The notes under the pieces are model-generated. The model had not been told where the DNA came from. It worked only from the letters and a program-made list of their open reading frames with translations, and made no database searches. The position numbers and the translations under genes are program-made. Below are positions 35,408 through 46,498 of a DNA stretch of 64,000 bases, piece after piece; within the stretch, counting starts at the first letter, position 1, and each line of letters starts with the position of its first letter. The DNA lies in assembly GCA_021779095.1 (NCBI GenBank), contig JAJYBI010000005.1, positions 1 to 64,000 on the forward strand, read 5' to 3'. The stretch is from Deltaproteobacteria bacterium. GTDB lineage: Bacteria; Desulfobacterota; Desulfuromonadia; Geobacterales; JAJYBI01.

Positions 35408-35458
35408 CCCCCCTCTATCCCACTTTGACAGGGGGGTAGCCCTCCCCTGAAAGGGGAG
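35408..35458. repeat. Two tandem G/C hairpins in the argA-pmbA gap
   Basis: CCCCCCT (35408-35414) pairs with AGGGGGG (35430-35436), and CTCCCCT (35442-35448) pairs with AGGGGAG (35452-35458) around GAA. Both stems are perfect seven-base stems. No T run follows, so they are not classical terminators. The arrangement of C-rich then G-rich blocks resembles common intergenic palindromic repeats. Confidence 0.5.
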
Positions 35459-35504
35459 CGGGTGGGGGAAGCTTTGCGATTTGAACCTTGAAAGGACGTA
35501 CTTT

Positions 35505-36842
35505 ATGAACATACAGGAAACGGCGGCACGCATCGAGCGGCTGCTTGCGAGACATGCGCTGGACGGATGGGAGATCCTTTTGGGGGCTTCCCGCAACCTT
35601 TCCATCGAGGTGAAGGAGCAGCAGGTGGATTCCTTCAAGTGCTCGGAACCGGTGGGGGTGAGCGTCCGGGTGCTGAAGGACCGTCGCATGGGGTTTTCCT
35701 ATTCAACGAGCCTGTCGGACGCAGACCTTGCACGGATGATCGACAACGCGGTGATGGGTGCCGCGGCGCAGACGCCGGACGATGCCCACTGTCTCCCCGA
35801 CCCCGGTCCCTATCCGGTCATCGAGGGGCTGTTCGACGAGGCGCTGGAGACGGCGGGTGAGGAGCAGAAGGTCGCGCTGGCGATGGAGCTGGAGCGGCTC
35901 ACCCTGTCCGCCGACTCCCGGGTGAAAAAGGTGCGCAAGTGCAGCTACGGCGAGATGGACTACCTGGTCCATATCCGGAACTCCCGCGGCGTGGACAGCG
36001 GCTACCGGGGCAGCTCCGTCTCCTGCTCGGTGTCCGTACTGGCGGAAGGGGACGGCGACTCCCAGATGGGGTGGGATTTCGGCTTCAGCCCTTATCTCTC
36101 GGGACTTAAGATCGACGGGGTCGCCCGGACCGCCGCCGGCAACGCACTGCGCCTTCTGGGCGCCCGCAAGATCCCGACCATGCGCTGTCCCGTGGTGCTG
36201 GACCCGTTCGTCGCCACCGAGATCCTGGAGGTGCTGGCCCCGGCGTTTCTCGCCGAAAACGTGCACAAGGGGAAGTCGCTCCTGGCCGGCAAGGTGGGTG
36301 AACCGCTCTTTTCGCCCCTTCTGCGCATCCGCGACGACGGTACCCTGCCGGGCGGGATGTCGTCGTCGCCGTTCGACGCCGAGGGGGTCGCCCATAGAAA
36401 CACGATCCTCGCCGAGGGGGGTACGCTCCAGGGGTACCTGTACGACAGCTTCCATGCCCGCCGCGACGGCGTATCCTCCACCGGGAACTGCGTGCGGAGC
36501 GGGGTGAAGGGGGTGCCGCACCTGGGGATCACCAACCTCTTCATCGAGAACGGCGCCGTTCCGCCCGCCGACCTTGTGCGGGGGATCGACCGGGGGATGC
36601 TCATCACCGACGTCATGGGGATGCATACCGCGAATCCGGTGTCCGGCGACTTTTCCGTCGGGGCCGCGGGGCTCCTCGTCGAGAACGGTGCCATCACCCA
36701 TCCGGTGAAGGGGGTCGCCATTGCCGGCAACATCCTCGACCTGTTCCGGTCCGTGGATGCCGTCGGCAACGATCTCCGTCTCTTCGGCGCTTCCGGCGCA
36801 CCGTCCCTCAGGATCACCGCTCTGGATGTGAGCGGCGAGTAG
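35505..36842 (+). CDS. pmbA: PmbA/TldE-type metalloprotease subunit
   Basis: PmbA (TldE) is the partner of TldD in a heterodimeric metalloprotease that degrades unfolded peptides and matures some peptide antibiotics and CcdA. The 445-residue protein shows the family stretches SIEVKEQQVDSFKCSEPVG, VRVLKDRRMGFSYSTSLSD, FVATEILEVLAPAFLAENV and GVKGVPHLGITNLF. The zinc-binding HExxxH motif of TldD is absent, as expected for the TldE/PmbA subunit. No tldD is in the window. The start at 35505 is set by AAAGGA eight bases upstream. Confidence 0.9.
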   Translation: MNIQETAARIERLLARHALDGWEILLGASRNLSIEVKEQQVDSFKCSEPVGVSVRVLKDRRMGFSYSTSLSDADLARMIDNAVMGAAAQTPDDAHCLPDPGPYPVIEGLFDEALETAGEEQKVALAMELERLTLSADSRVKKVRKCSYGEMDYLVHIRNSRGVDSGYRGSSVSCSVSVLAEGDGDSQMGWDFGFSPYLSGLKIDGVARTAAGNALRLLGARKIPTMRCPVVLDPFVATEILEVLAPAFLAENVHKGKSLLAGKVGEPLFSPLLRIRDDGTLPGGMSSSPFDAEGVAHRNTILAEGGTLQGYLYDSFHARRDGVSSTGNCVRSGVKGVPHLGITNLFIENGAVPPADLVRGIDRGMLITDVMGMHTANPVSGDFSVGAAGLLVENGAITHPVKGVAIAGNILDLFRSVDAVGNDLRLFGASGAPSLRITALDVSGE

Positions 36843-36873
36843 GGCGGAATGCTCCGGGGTGGCATCGTCCCGG

Positions 36874-36879
36874 TATAAT
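36874..36879 (+). promoter_or_regulatory. Perfect -10 box upstream of the histidine kinase at 37040
   Basis: TATAAT follows CGG in the 197-base gap after pmbA. The -35 position is poor (CTCCGG/GCTCCG), so this would be an extended or activator-dependent promoter with a leader of about 155 bases. A TTATGAT further downstream (36979) is an alternative. Confidence 0.35.
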
Positions 36880-37039
36880 GGCGCATCAATCGCCTCACCA
36901 CGTTATTTATTTCCGCCCAGAATCAATTTGTGCTGTCGCTGTCGAGCATTCTCGTGTATACGATTACCGCCGATCGGGATGTTATGATGAACAGGATGCC
37001 GGAATTCATTGATGTAGCAGTCTATCGTATGGTGGCCGT

Positions 37040-39013
37040 ATGAGACTTCGGGACAAAATCATCGTCGGATACTGCATCGTGGCGCTTCTTATCGCCGTGG
37101 TCGGCTATCTGGGGGTCCGTGCTACCCGAGAGGTGGCGGGAGAATTCAGTCTCACCTCGGACGAGCATATGCCGGAGCTGAAGGCGCTGGAGGAACTAAA
37201 AACCGCCGGGATGCGTATCATTTCCTCCGTCACGGAACATGCACTCCTGGTCCGGCTCTCGACGGGTACTCCCGCCGACAGGGCGGCGATCGAGAACGAG
37301 CGCGGGCATGTCGGCGCCGGACAGGCGCAGTTTCGACAGGCGCTTCGTGAGTTCACCCGCATTTCAGGCCACAAGCAGACCGAGCATGAGGAGGGCGATG
37401 ACATCCGCCTGACGGGAGAGCGGCTCTGCATATCGGGTGACGCATTATTGAAACGCGCTGAGTCCGGTGCCTCGCGCGCCGAGGTGTTCCAGTTGAAGGA
37501 GCTCTACGAGGGAGACGAGACCCGTTTCCTCGATGCAGTCGACCGGGCGCTCGTCTATGAAAACCGGGAGGTCGACGAGAGCAAGGTGCGGGTGTCCCGG
37601 GCCATCTCCACCGCCGAGATTACGGTAGGGGTGCTCTCACTCCTGGTTGCCCTCATGGGGGTACTCGTCGGGACGCGGCAGGCAGCGGCCATCATCGGTC
37701 CCCTTCGCCGTCTGGGCGCGGATGCCGAGCGGATCGGCAGGGGAGACCTGGATACGGTCATCGTTCCCGGTCCGCGGGACGAGATCGGACAGCTGGCCGG
37801 CAGTTTCGACCGGATGCGATGCGATATCAAGGAGACGCAGGAAGAACTGCGGAATGCGCGGAACGAGCTGGATAACATCATTACGTCCATGCTTGATTCC
37901 CTCGTCGTCTTTTCTCCCGACGGAATCATCCGGATGGTGAATCGCGCCACCTGCCAGATGCTGGGTTATGACGGGTCCGAACTGGTCGGCACGCGGTTCG
38001 AAACCGTTCTGATGCCGGCGAATGACCGGGAATGCTGCCTGGAAAAGCTGCTGGAGATGAAAAGCTGCAACTGCCAGGAGCTTTCCTACCGCCGGAAGGA
38101 CGGAAGCACTGTCCCGGTTGCCCTGTCCGGTGCGGCTTTGCTCGATGTCAACGGCATGATGCAGGGGTACGTCTGTGTCGCCCTGGATATCACCGAACGG
38201 AAACGGGCGGAGGAGGACATCCGTCGACTGAACGACGAACTGGAGCTGCGGGTCGCGGAGCGGACGGCCCAGCTGACCCAGGCGGTGAGCGAGCTGGAGG
38301 CGTTCAGCTACACCGTGTCTCACGACCTGCGGGCACCGCTCCAGGCAATCAACGGCTTTACCGGTCTTTTGCTGGAAAACAGCCGAAGCCGGCTGCAGCC
38401 GGAGGAGGTCGATTACCTGCATATGGTGGACCGTGCGGCGCACCGGATGCAGACGCTCATCGACAACCTGCTGGATTTTTCCACCGTATCCCACGGCGAG
38501 CTGCGCTGCCGCGAGGTGGATCTGAGCGAGATGGCCCGCTCCACCGCCGCCGAGCTGCTCTTGTCCGAACAGGGGAGGGTGGTGGATTTCAGGATCGCCG
38601 AGCGTGTTAGCGCCATCGGCGACCCTTCGCTCCTGCAGGTCGTCCTGGCGAACCTCCTGGGGAATGCCTGGAAGTATACCGGCAAGAAGGATGCGGCCGT
38701 TATCGAATTCGGCAGTCTGCTGTCCGGCGGTGTTCCGATCTATTTCGTCCGGGATAACGGCGACGGTTTCGATATGTCCCTCGCCGGTTCCCTGTTTACG
38801 CCATTTCAGCGGTTGCACCGTTCCGACCAGTTCGAGGGGACGGGGATCGGTCTGGCGACGGTCAAGCGGATCGTCATCAGGCATGGGGGCGCCATTCGGG
38901 CGCTGGGCCGTCCCGGTGCCGGAGCTGTCTTCTGCTTCACCTTCCAGCATGTGGGCGATGAGACCATCGACGCGGTGATCGACGCGACCGGCTTCCTGTC
39001 TACCGGCGGATAA
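37040..39013 (+). CDS. Membrane histidine kinase (4-helix sensor, HAMP, PAS, HisKA, HATPase)
   Basis: This 657-residue orphan sensor kinase begins with a membrane helix (about 7-27) and a helical periplasmic domain like that of methyl-accepting receptors (about 30-190). A second membrane helix is at about 193-215. HAMP (about 215-270), PAS (about 285-395, ending in an ITERKRAEED linker) and a coiled coil LNDELELRVAERTAQL follow. HisKA has SHDLRAPLQAINGF with H428, the bacteriophytochrome-like subtype. The ATPase shows LLGNAWKYT (N box), DNGDGFDM and GTGIGLATV. No regulator is adjacent. The subtype without a receiver often signals to a separate small response regulator. Confidence 0.92.
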   Translation: MRLRDKIIVGYCIVALLIAVVGYLGVRATREVAGEFSLTSDEHMPELKALEELKTAGMRIISSVTEHALLVRLSTGTPADRAAIENERGHVGAGQAQFRQALREFTRISGHKQTEHEEGDDIRLTGERLCISGDALLKRAESGASRAEVFQLKELYEGDETRFLDAVDRALVYENREVDESKVRVSRAISTAEITVGVLSLLVALMGVLVGTRQAAAIIGPLRRLGADAERIGRGDLDTVIVPGPRDEIGQLAGSFDRMRCDIKETQEELRNARNELDNIITSMLDSLVVFSPDGIIRMVNRATCQMLGYDGSELVGTRFETVLMPANDRECCLEKLLEMKSCNCQELSYRRKDGSTVPVALSGAALLDVNGMMQGYVCVALDITERKRAEEDIRRLNDELELRVAERTAQLTQAVSELEAFSYTVSHDLRAPLQAINGFTGLLLENSRSRLQPEEVDYLHMVDRAAHRMQTLIDNLLDFSTVSHGELRCREVDLSEMARSTAAELLLSEQGRVVDFRIAERVSAIGDPSLLQVVLANLLGNAWKYTGKKDAAVIEFGSLLSGGVPIYFVRDNGDGFDMSLAGSLFTPFQRLHRSDQFEGTGIGLATVKRIVIRHGGAIRALGRPGAGAVFCFTFQHVGDETIDAVIDATGFLSTGG

Positions 39014-39090
39014 TCAACCGTCAATCGTTTCCTCCGCTGTTACGATCAGCGCACAATTCGCTGCACCTCGCCTTCGTCCGCCCTTTTCGG

Positions 39091-39119
39091 TTGAGCTAAT
39101 TCCCCCGGTGTGGTACTTT
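39091..39119 (+). promoter_or_regulatory. Sigma70-type promoter for secA
   Basis: TTGAGC (39091-39096) and TACTTT (39114-39119) are separated by exactly 17 bases and lie 44 bases before the secA start. The leader contains no visible secM-like reading frame. Confidence 0.5.
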
Positions 39120-39162
39120 AACCTGTTTTTTCACTCCCACAACCCTTCCAGGAGACCACTGC

Positions 39163-41862
<2,700 letters not shown>

Positions 41863-41880
41863 CGTCTACAAAAAGCATTG

Positions 41881-41960
41881 CCACAGAGGGCTCAGAGGAA
41901 CAACCAGGGGAACACAGAGAAACGGTTTGACTCCTCTGTGTTCCTCTGTGACCTCTGTGG
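41881..41960. repeat. CCACAGAGG inverted repeat between secA and argJ
   Basis: The left arm (41881-41920) opens CCACAGAGGGCTCAGAGGAA and the right arm (41932-41960) is TCCTCTGTG TTCCTCTGTG ACCTCTGTGG. The outer 22 bases pair with two differences, and the left arm has about nine extra bases. The right arm itself is a threefold run of TCTGTG units. This CACAGAGG palindrome type is widespread in intergenic DNA of several phyla. It could act as a terminator for secA. Confidence 0.65.
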
Positions 41961-41986
41961 TTCAATCTTTGCTTGAGGTTGTTCAT

Positions 41987-43168
41987 ATGGATATCAAAGG
42001 ATTTAGCTTTTCCGCCGTGGAGGCGGCCATCAAGAAGCCCGGGCGACTGGATCTGGCTCTGATCGTTTCCGAGACGCCGGCGGCGCTGGCGGCGGTCTAT
42101 ACCACCAACAAGGTGAAGGCCGCACCGGTCCTGCTCGGCATGGAACGGGCGGAGTCGGGGCTGTGCCGCGCGGTCGTGGTGAACAGCGGCAATGCCAACG
42201 CCTGCACCGGCGCACAAGGGATGGACGATGCCCGGGAGACGGCGCGGTTGGCTGCGGAACGGCTCGGTATCGACCCCGGCGAGTTGCAGGTTGCGTCAAC
42301 GGGGGTCATCGGGCAACCGATGCCGATGGAGCGGGTGCGTGCCGCCATCCCGGCGCTCGTGGACGGGCTGTCTGCCGGGACGCTGGATGACGTCGCGAAG
42401 GCGATCATGACTACCGATACCTTCCCGAAGATGGAGGTACGTAGCGGCATGGCGGGTGGTGTCCCCTACACGGTCGCGGGGATTGCAAAGGGTGCGGGGA
42501 TGATCATGCCGAACATGGCGACCATGCTGGCATTTATCGTCACCGATGCGGCCGTCGAGCCGTCGTGGCTGCGGAGCATGTTCCGGGACGGGGTCGATGC
42601 GTCGTTCAACATGATCTCCGTCGACGGCGATACCTCGACTAACGATACCGCCCTCATCCTGGCGAACGGCAGGGCGGGTACCCCCGTTATCGCCGCCGAC
42701 AGCGCGGATGCCGACGTATTTGTCGCCATCCTCAACGATCTTCTTCTCGCCCTTGCACAACAGATCGTGAAGGACGGCGAGGGGGCCACCAAATTTGTCC
42801 GGATCACCGTCAAGAGGGCTGCCTCCATTGCCGATGCCAAATGCGCCGCCATGGCGATCGCCAATTCCAGTCTGGTGAAGACGGCATTCTTCGGTCAGGA
42901 CGCCAACTGGGGACGCATCCTTGCTGCGGTCGGCTATTCCGGCGCCGAGGTCGATCAGGGACGTGTCGCCCTGTATTTCGACGATGTCCAGATGGTGAGA
43001 AACGGCATCTTCATCGGTGGCGACGCGGAGGTGCGAGGGACCGAGGTCTTGCGTCGGAACGAATTTGCCGTGACCGTGGAGCTGGGCCTCGGTTCCGGTG
43101 CCGCGACGGTCTACACCAGTGACCTCTCCTATGATTACGTGAAGATCAACGCGGACTACCGCACCTGA
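41987..43168 (+). CDS. argJ: Bifunctional glutamate N-acetyltransferase / amino-acid acetyltransferase ArgJ
   Basis: ArgJ moves the acetyl group from N-acetylornithine to glutamate, recycling the arginine pathway intermediate. The 393-residue precursor cleaves itself into alpha and beta chains before the nucleophilic Thr of MPNMATMLAFIVTD, T179 here. VVNSGNANACTGAQG is the oxyanion-hole region and SVDGDTSTNDTALIL a conserved substrate-side block. FGQDANWGRILAAVGYSGA lies in the C-terminal half. The start 41987 has GAGG eight bases upstream. The argA-like gene at 34924 could prime the cycle. Confidence 0.95.
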   Translation: MDIKGFSFSAVEAAIKKPGRLDLALIVSETPAALAAVYTTNKVKAAPVLLGMERAESGLCRAVVVNSGNANACTGAQGMDDARETARLAAERLGIDPGELQVASTGVIGQPMPMERVRAAIPALVDGLSAGTLDDVAKAIMTTDTFPKMEVRSGMAGGVPYTVAGIAKGAGMIMPNMATMLAFIVTDAAVEPSWLRSMFRDGVDASFNMISVDGDTSTNDTALILANGRAGTPVIAADSADADVFVAILNDLLLALAQQIVKDGEGATKFVRITVKRAASIADAKCAAMAIANSSLVKTAFFGQDANWGRILAAVGYSGAEVDQGRVALYFDDVQMVRNGIFIGGDAEVRGTEVLRRNEFAVTVELGLGSGAATVYTSDLSYDYVKINADYRT

Positions 43169-43245
43169 CACGAATCTTGCACCGATTGTGGCAGGTGAGT
43201 GGGGCGAGCCCTCGATGTCGGCAGGTGACTCTTCAGGAGGTAAGG

Positions 43246-43662
43246 ATGCGCCTCGTGCGAACAATCTGTTTTACCCTCTGTCTGTTATGGTGTGCCACCT
43301 CTGCTTTTTCAGCGGACAACACCGCATCACGGAGTGGCACTCGCATCACGGAGATGGCCGTGACGACGAAGATCGTGCACGGCAACCCCATCGACTCGGT
43401 GCACCGCATTTCCGCCACCTCGGTGAAGGCGCTGTACTGCTTTACGCGTATCGTCAGGGGGGATGCCGGTGAAACCACCATAAAGCATGTCTGGTATCAC
43501 GATGGAAAGGTGGAGGGGGAGATGAGCCTTCCGGTCAAAGGGACACTTTGGCGTACCTACAGCCGGCGTCCGATCGATCTATCGTCGAAGGGGGAATGGC
43601 GGGTAGATGCGCTGTCTGCGGACGGGACAGTGATCAAGTCGGTCGGATTCAGAATCAACTGA
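43246..43662 (+). CDS. Secreted DUF2914-domain protein
   Basis: The 138-residue product has a signal peptide (hydrophobic stretch about 5-20, cleavage near SAFSA). The mature part is a single DUF2914 domain: ALYCFTRIVRGDAGETTIKH, VWYHDGKVEGEMSLPVKG, WRTYSRRPIDLSSKGEWRVD, ending VGFRIN. DUF2914 is a beta-rich domain of unknown function that occurs alone or on membrane proteins. The start is set by GGAGG six bases before ATG 43246. The 77-base gap upstream contains GGCAGGTGA twice. A strong terminator follows the stop codon. Confidence 0.85.
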   Translation: MRLVRTICFTLCLLWCATSAFSADNTASRSGTRITEMAVTTKIVHGNPIDSVHRISATSVKALYCFTRIVRGDAGETTIKHVWYHDGKVEGEMSLPVKGTLWRTYSRRPIDLSSKGEWRVDALSADGTVIKSVGFRIN

Positions 43663-43664
43663 AA

Positions 43665-43685
43665 GGGGGAGTTTCCCCCCTTTTT
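43665..43685 (+). terminator. Rho-independent terminator after the DUF2914 gene
   Basis: GGGGGA (43665-43670) pairs with TCCCCC (43674-43679) around GTT, followed by CTTTTT. It starts two bases after the stop codon. Confidence 0.85.
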
Positions 43686-43704
43686 CATTTCAGGGTCGCA
43701 CGTT

Positions 43705-44865
43705 ATGAAGTTCATACGTTTCGTGATAGTGTCTGCCGTACTGTTGTACAGCACCGTTTCCTGGGGGCGTACGTTCGATGCCGTGTACGATACCGGACGG
43801 ATCGACCGGATCATGCAGGACGCCATGACGAGAGGCCTCATTGCCGGCGGCGTGGTCCTGGTCGGCTCGGCAAGCGGGACGCTGTTCGACAAGGCATACG
43901 GCATGATCGGTCCCGGGGATTCCCGGCCAATGACGACCGATACCGTGTTCGATGTCGCATCACTTACCAAGGTGCTCGCCACCACTCCGGCGATCATGAA
44001 ACTCGCGGACGAGAGGGAGCTGGGACTCGTTGATCCTCTTGTCCGCTGGTTCCCGGAGTTTGCAGGGACGGGGAAGGACGATCTGCTGGTGATGCATCTC
44101 CTCACCCATACGTCGGGACTCGACGATGTCAGTTTCAGCCATATCGCTTCCATGCAGGACGTTGTCGCCGCTGCCGCGGCCCAGCGCTTGAAGGGGGAGC
44201 CGGGCTACCGCTTCCATTACGCGGACATCAACTTCATGCTCCTGGGAGAACTCGTGAGACGGGTCTCGGGGGTCAATCTCGACCGGTTTGTCGAACGATA
44301 TTTTTACGCGCCGCTGGGCATGAACGACACGACCTTCAACCCGCCGCAACGGCTTGTCGTACGTTGTGCCGCGACGCTCGACGAGAACGGCCTGCCCCAG
44401 TTCGGTCTGGTGCAGGATGGCAATTCGCGCACACTTGGCGGCGTGGCGGGACACGCCGGTCTGTTCAGTACGGCTCCGGATATCGGCCGGTTCTGTATGA
44501 TGCTTCTCGGGAAGGGAGCACTCGGAAACGGCAATCGCGTCCTGTCGCAGCGTGCGTTCGACCAGATGACTGCGCCGTATTTTTCACGCGGCGGCAAGGT
44601 GGTGCGGGGACTGGGCTGGGATATCGCGTCTCCCTTTTCGTCGCCGAAGTGCAGCGGGTTCAGCGAAATGTCGTTCGGGCATACCGGCTATTCCGGTTCC
44701 TCGATCTGGGTCGATCCCGAAAGAAACCTGTACGTCGTCCTGCTCACGTCGCGACTCGAATACCGGCACGTGTCTGAATTCAACCAGTTGCGCGGTGAGG
44801 TGTCGTCTGCGGCAGCAGGGATCTTCGAGCAAAACGAACGCATTGCAAGCTACTCATACCATTGA
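43705..44865 (+). CDS. Secreted class C beta-lactamase-fold serine hydrolase
   Basis: This 386-residue protein has a signal peptide (about 4-21, cleavage near SWG) and a beta-lactamase/transpeptidase-like hydrolase domain. The nucleophile motif is SLTK (in FDVASLTKVLATTPAI). The second motif is Tyr-based, YADIN, in place of YxN of AmpC. The third is HTGYSGSSIW, with His replacing Lys of the KTG box, common in esterase-like members. Such proteins act as esterases, D-amino-acid peptidases or on peptidoglycan; the substrate is unknown. No antibiotic-resistance role should be assumed. It lies directly after a terminator, so it needs its own promoter. Confidence 0.87.
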   Translation: MKFIRFVIVSAVLLYSTVSWGRTFDAVYDTGRIDRIMQDAMTRGLIAGGVVLVGSASGTLFDKAYGMIGPGDSRPMTTDTVFDVASLTKVLATTPAIMKLADERELGLVDPLVRWFPEFAGTGKDDLLVMHLLTHTSGLDDVSFSHIASMQDVVAAAAAQRLKGEPGYRFHYADINFMLLGELVRRVSGVNLDRFVERYFYAPLGMNDTTFNPPQRLVVRCAATLDENGLPQFGLVQDGNSRTLGGVAGHAGLFSTAPDIGRFCMMLLGKGALGNGNRVLSQRAFDQMTAPYFSRGGKVVRGLGWDIASPFSSPKCSGFSEMSFGHTGYSGSSIWVDPERNLYVVLLTSRLEYRHVSEFNQLRGEVSSAAAGIFEQNERIASYSYH

Positions 44866-44895
44866 CCAGCATTAATGAGCTGACTGGCAAAGTGC

Positions 44896-44924
44896 TTGAC
44901 ACCCTACCGCCATTGTGCTAGCTT
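44896..44924 (+). promoter_or_regulatory. Sigma70-type promoter for the response regulator gene
   Basis: A perfect TTGACA (44896-44901) and TAGCTT (44919-44924) are separated by 17 bases. The leader to ATG 45008 would be about 77 bases, with no reading frame of note. Confidence 0.6.
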
Positions 44925-45007
44925 TTTCGCACTCATGCCGCCATGAACCCCTGTCAGCAGGGCGTTCGCCGGGCCTTTACACGACGTCTCCGCCACGGGA
45001 GGGAACG

Positions 45008-46393
45008 ATGGGCATCAAACTGCTCCTCGCCGATGACAGCATAACCATCCAGAAGGTCGTTGGCATCATCTTCGCCAGCGATGAATATGAACTTTCCCTT
45101 GTGGACAATGGAGATGCCGCGCTCGCCAAGGCGAAAGAGCTGGTCCCCGATGTGTTTCTCGTGGATGCGCTCATGCCGGGGAAGAATGGTTACGAGGTCT
45201 GTGCCGAGGTTCGTAACGACCCGGTGCTGAAGGATGTGCCGCTTTTGCTGCTCACCGGGGCCTTCGAACCGTTCGATGAAGAGAAGGCCAGGCGGTGCGG
45301 GGCGGATGACATGATCACCAAGCCGTTCGAGTCCCAGCAGCTGATCGACAAGGTCGAAACACTGCTGCAGCTCGGCAGGGAGCGTGCGTCGGCTCCCCGG
45401 GTTGCGGTCGCTGCAGCGCCGGAACCGGAACCGCAGCCCGTTGCGCCTGCTGTCGTTGCCGACGACTCATGGGGAGCGACCGAGGCTGCGTTCGGCTCTG
45501 CCGAACCCGTCTGGAGCGACGAGTCGGTATCCCAGGGGATGGATATCTGGGGCGATCTGGCTGCCGCTTCCGAACTGCCTCCCATGCCCGATGAAACGGC
45601 TGTCCGTTTTGATTCCGACTCCGGTTTTGAATCCGATATATTCCCCACCGAGCCGGCGGTATCCGCACCGTTTGAACCCGCCGTAACTCCGGCTGCAGTT
45701 GAAGCGACAGTCGAGCCCGAGCCGTCGGATGTGACTGAACCAGAGACGCCGCCGGTCCTGGAAACGGTAGAGGCGCTGCCGGAAGACGACCTCTGGGGTG
45801 CATTCGTTCTGGAGGATGAGGTAGAAGAACCGGTGCAGTTCGGTGATGTCATCGACACCCCGACCGAAGAGCTCCTCGGCGAGATCGAAGAGATCGAGCC
45901 GCTGATGCTCGCGGAGGAGGAAGAGATCGAGGAGGCCGAACCTGCCCTGCAGGCCGAGACTGCCGGTTTCGATTCGTACGAGCAGGAGTTCACCTTTCCC
46001 GATGAAGAGCCGGCTGTTCCGGAGCAACTGGCGTCCGGTGATTTCACGTTCGGCGTCGAACCCGTTGCGATGGAAGAGATTGCGCCTGAGCCGGTCGGTT
46101 TTGCCTTCGAAGAGCCGGATACTCCGGTTGTTCCCGAGGTGCCGGAAGAGCCGCCTGCTCTGGAAGCGCCGGCGCAGCTGCTCGCCCCGGAAGAGGTGTC
46201 CGTTCCTGCACCGGTCGCCTCCCCCGCTGTCGCCTCTTCGGCGGCGGAGCCGGCAATCTCCGAAGATCAGCTCGTTGCCGCACTTTCCCGTCTGTCCCGC
46301 GACGTGATCGAAAAGATCGTCTGGGAAGTGGTTCCCGATCTTGCCGAGACGCTCATCCGCGAAGAGCTCCGAAAGATCCGCGAGCAGGCCTGA
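45008..46393 (+). CDS. Response regulator with long acidic linker and C-terminal helix
   Basis: This 461-residue protein has an N-terminal receiver (residues 1-125): LLLADDSITIQKVV carries the acidic pair, VFLVDALMPGKNG the phospho-Asp D53, and MITKPFES the conserved Lys. Residues 135-415 are extremely rich in Glu, Pro, Ala and Val, with no predicted fold. The C terminus ends in a compact helical segment, ISEDQLVAALSRLSRDVIEK and IVWEVVPDLAETLIREEL. Such receiver-linker-tail proteins occur in deltaproteobacteria (FrzS-like and other polarity or motility regulators), but I cannot place it in one. It has no DNA-binding domain, so output is probably by protein contact. It has its own promoter and a terminator, so is likely monocistronic. 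GGGAGG lies five bases before the ATG. Confidence 0.85.
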   Translation: MGIKLLLADDSITIQKVVGIIFASDEYELSLVDNGDAALAKAKELVPDVFLVDALMPGKNGYEVCAEVRNDPVLKDVPLLLLTGAFEPFDEEKARRCGADDMITKPFESQQLIDKVETLLQLGRERASAPRVAVAAAPEPEPQPVAPAVVADDSWGATEAAFGSAEPVWSDESVSQGMDIWGDLAAASELPPMPDETAVRFDSDSGFESDIFPTEPAVSAPFEPAVTPAAVEATVEPEPSDVTEPETPPVLETVEALPEDDLWGAFVLEDEVEEPVQFGDVIDTPTEELLGEIEEIEPLMLAEEEEIEEAEPALQAETAGFDSYEQEFTFPDEEPAVPEQLASGDFTFGVEPVAMEEIAPEPVGFAFEEPDTPVVPEVPEEPPALEAPAQLLAPEEVSVPAPVASPAVASSAAEPAISEDQLVAALSRLSRDVIEKIVWEVVPDLAETLIREELRKIREQA

Positions 46394-46399
46394 TAAACG

Positions 46400-46422
46400 G
46401 GACTGCGATCATTTCGCAGTCC
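46400..46422 (+). terminator. Nine-base perfect hairpin after the response regulator gene
   Basis: GGACTGCGA (46400-46408) pairs perfectly with TCGCAGTCC (46414-46422) around TCATT. No T run follows; it may protect the mRNA 3' end or act together with the next hairpin. Confidence 0.5.
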
Positions 46423-46443
46423 GGTCATAGATAGCGCTTTAAC

Positions 46444-46467
46444 GGGGATTGTATATCCCCTTTTTTT
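46444..46467 (+). terminator. Rho-independent terminator upstream of valS
   Basis: GGGGAT (46444-46449) pairs with ATCCCC (46455-46460) around TGTAT, followed by seven T. It lies in the valS leader, so it could be the response-regulator terminator or an attenuator; no T-box features are visible. Confidence 0.85.
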
Positions 46468-46498
46468 ATTCACCATCTGAGAACGCGAGGATTTGAAA

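Noticed and set aside
43705-44865. Beta-lactamase conferring antibiotic resistance
   Set aside because: The KTG box is HTG and the YxN motif is altered, which fits esterase-like members better.
46444-46498. T-box attenuator for valS
   Set aside because: The leader after the hairpin is about 30 bases and lacks the specifier loop and T-box sequence.
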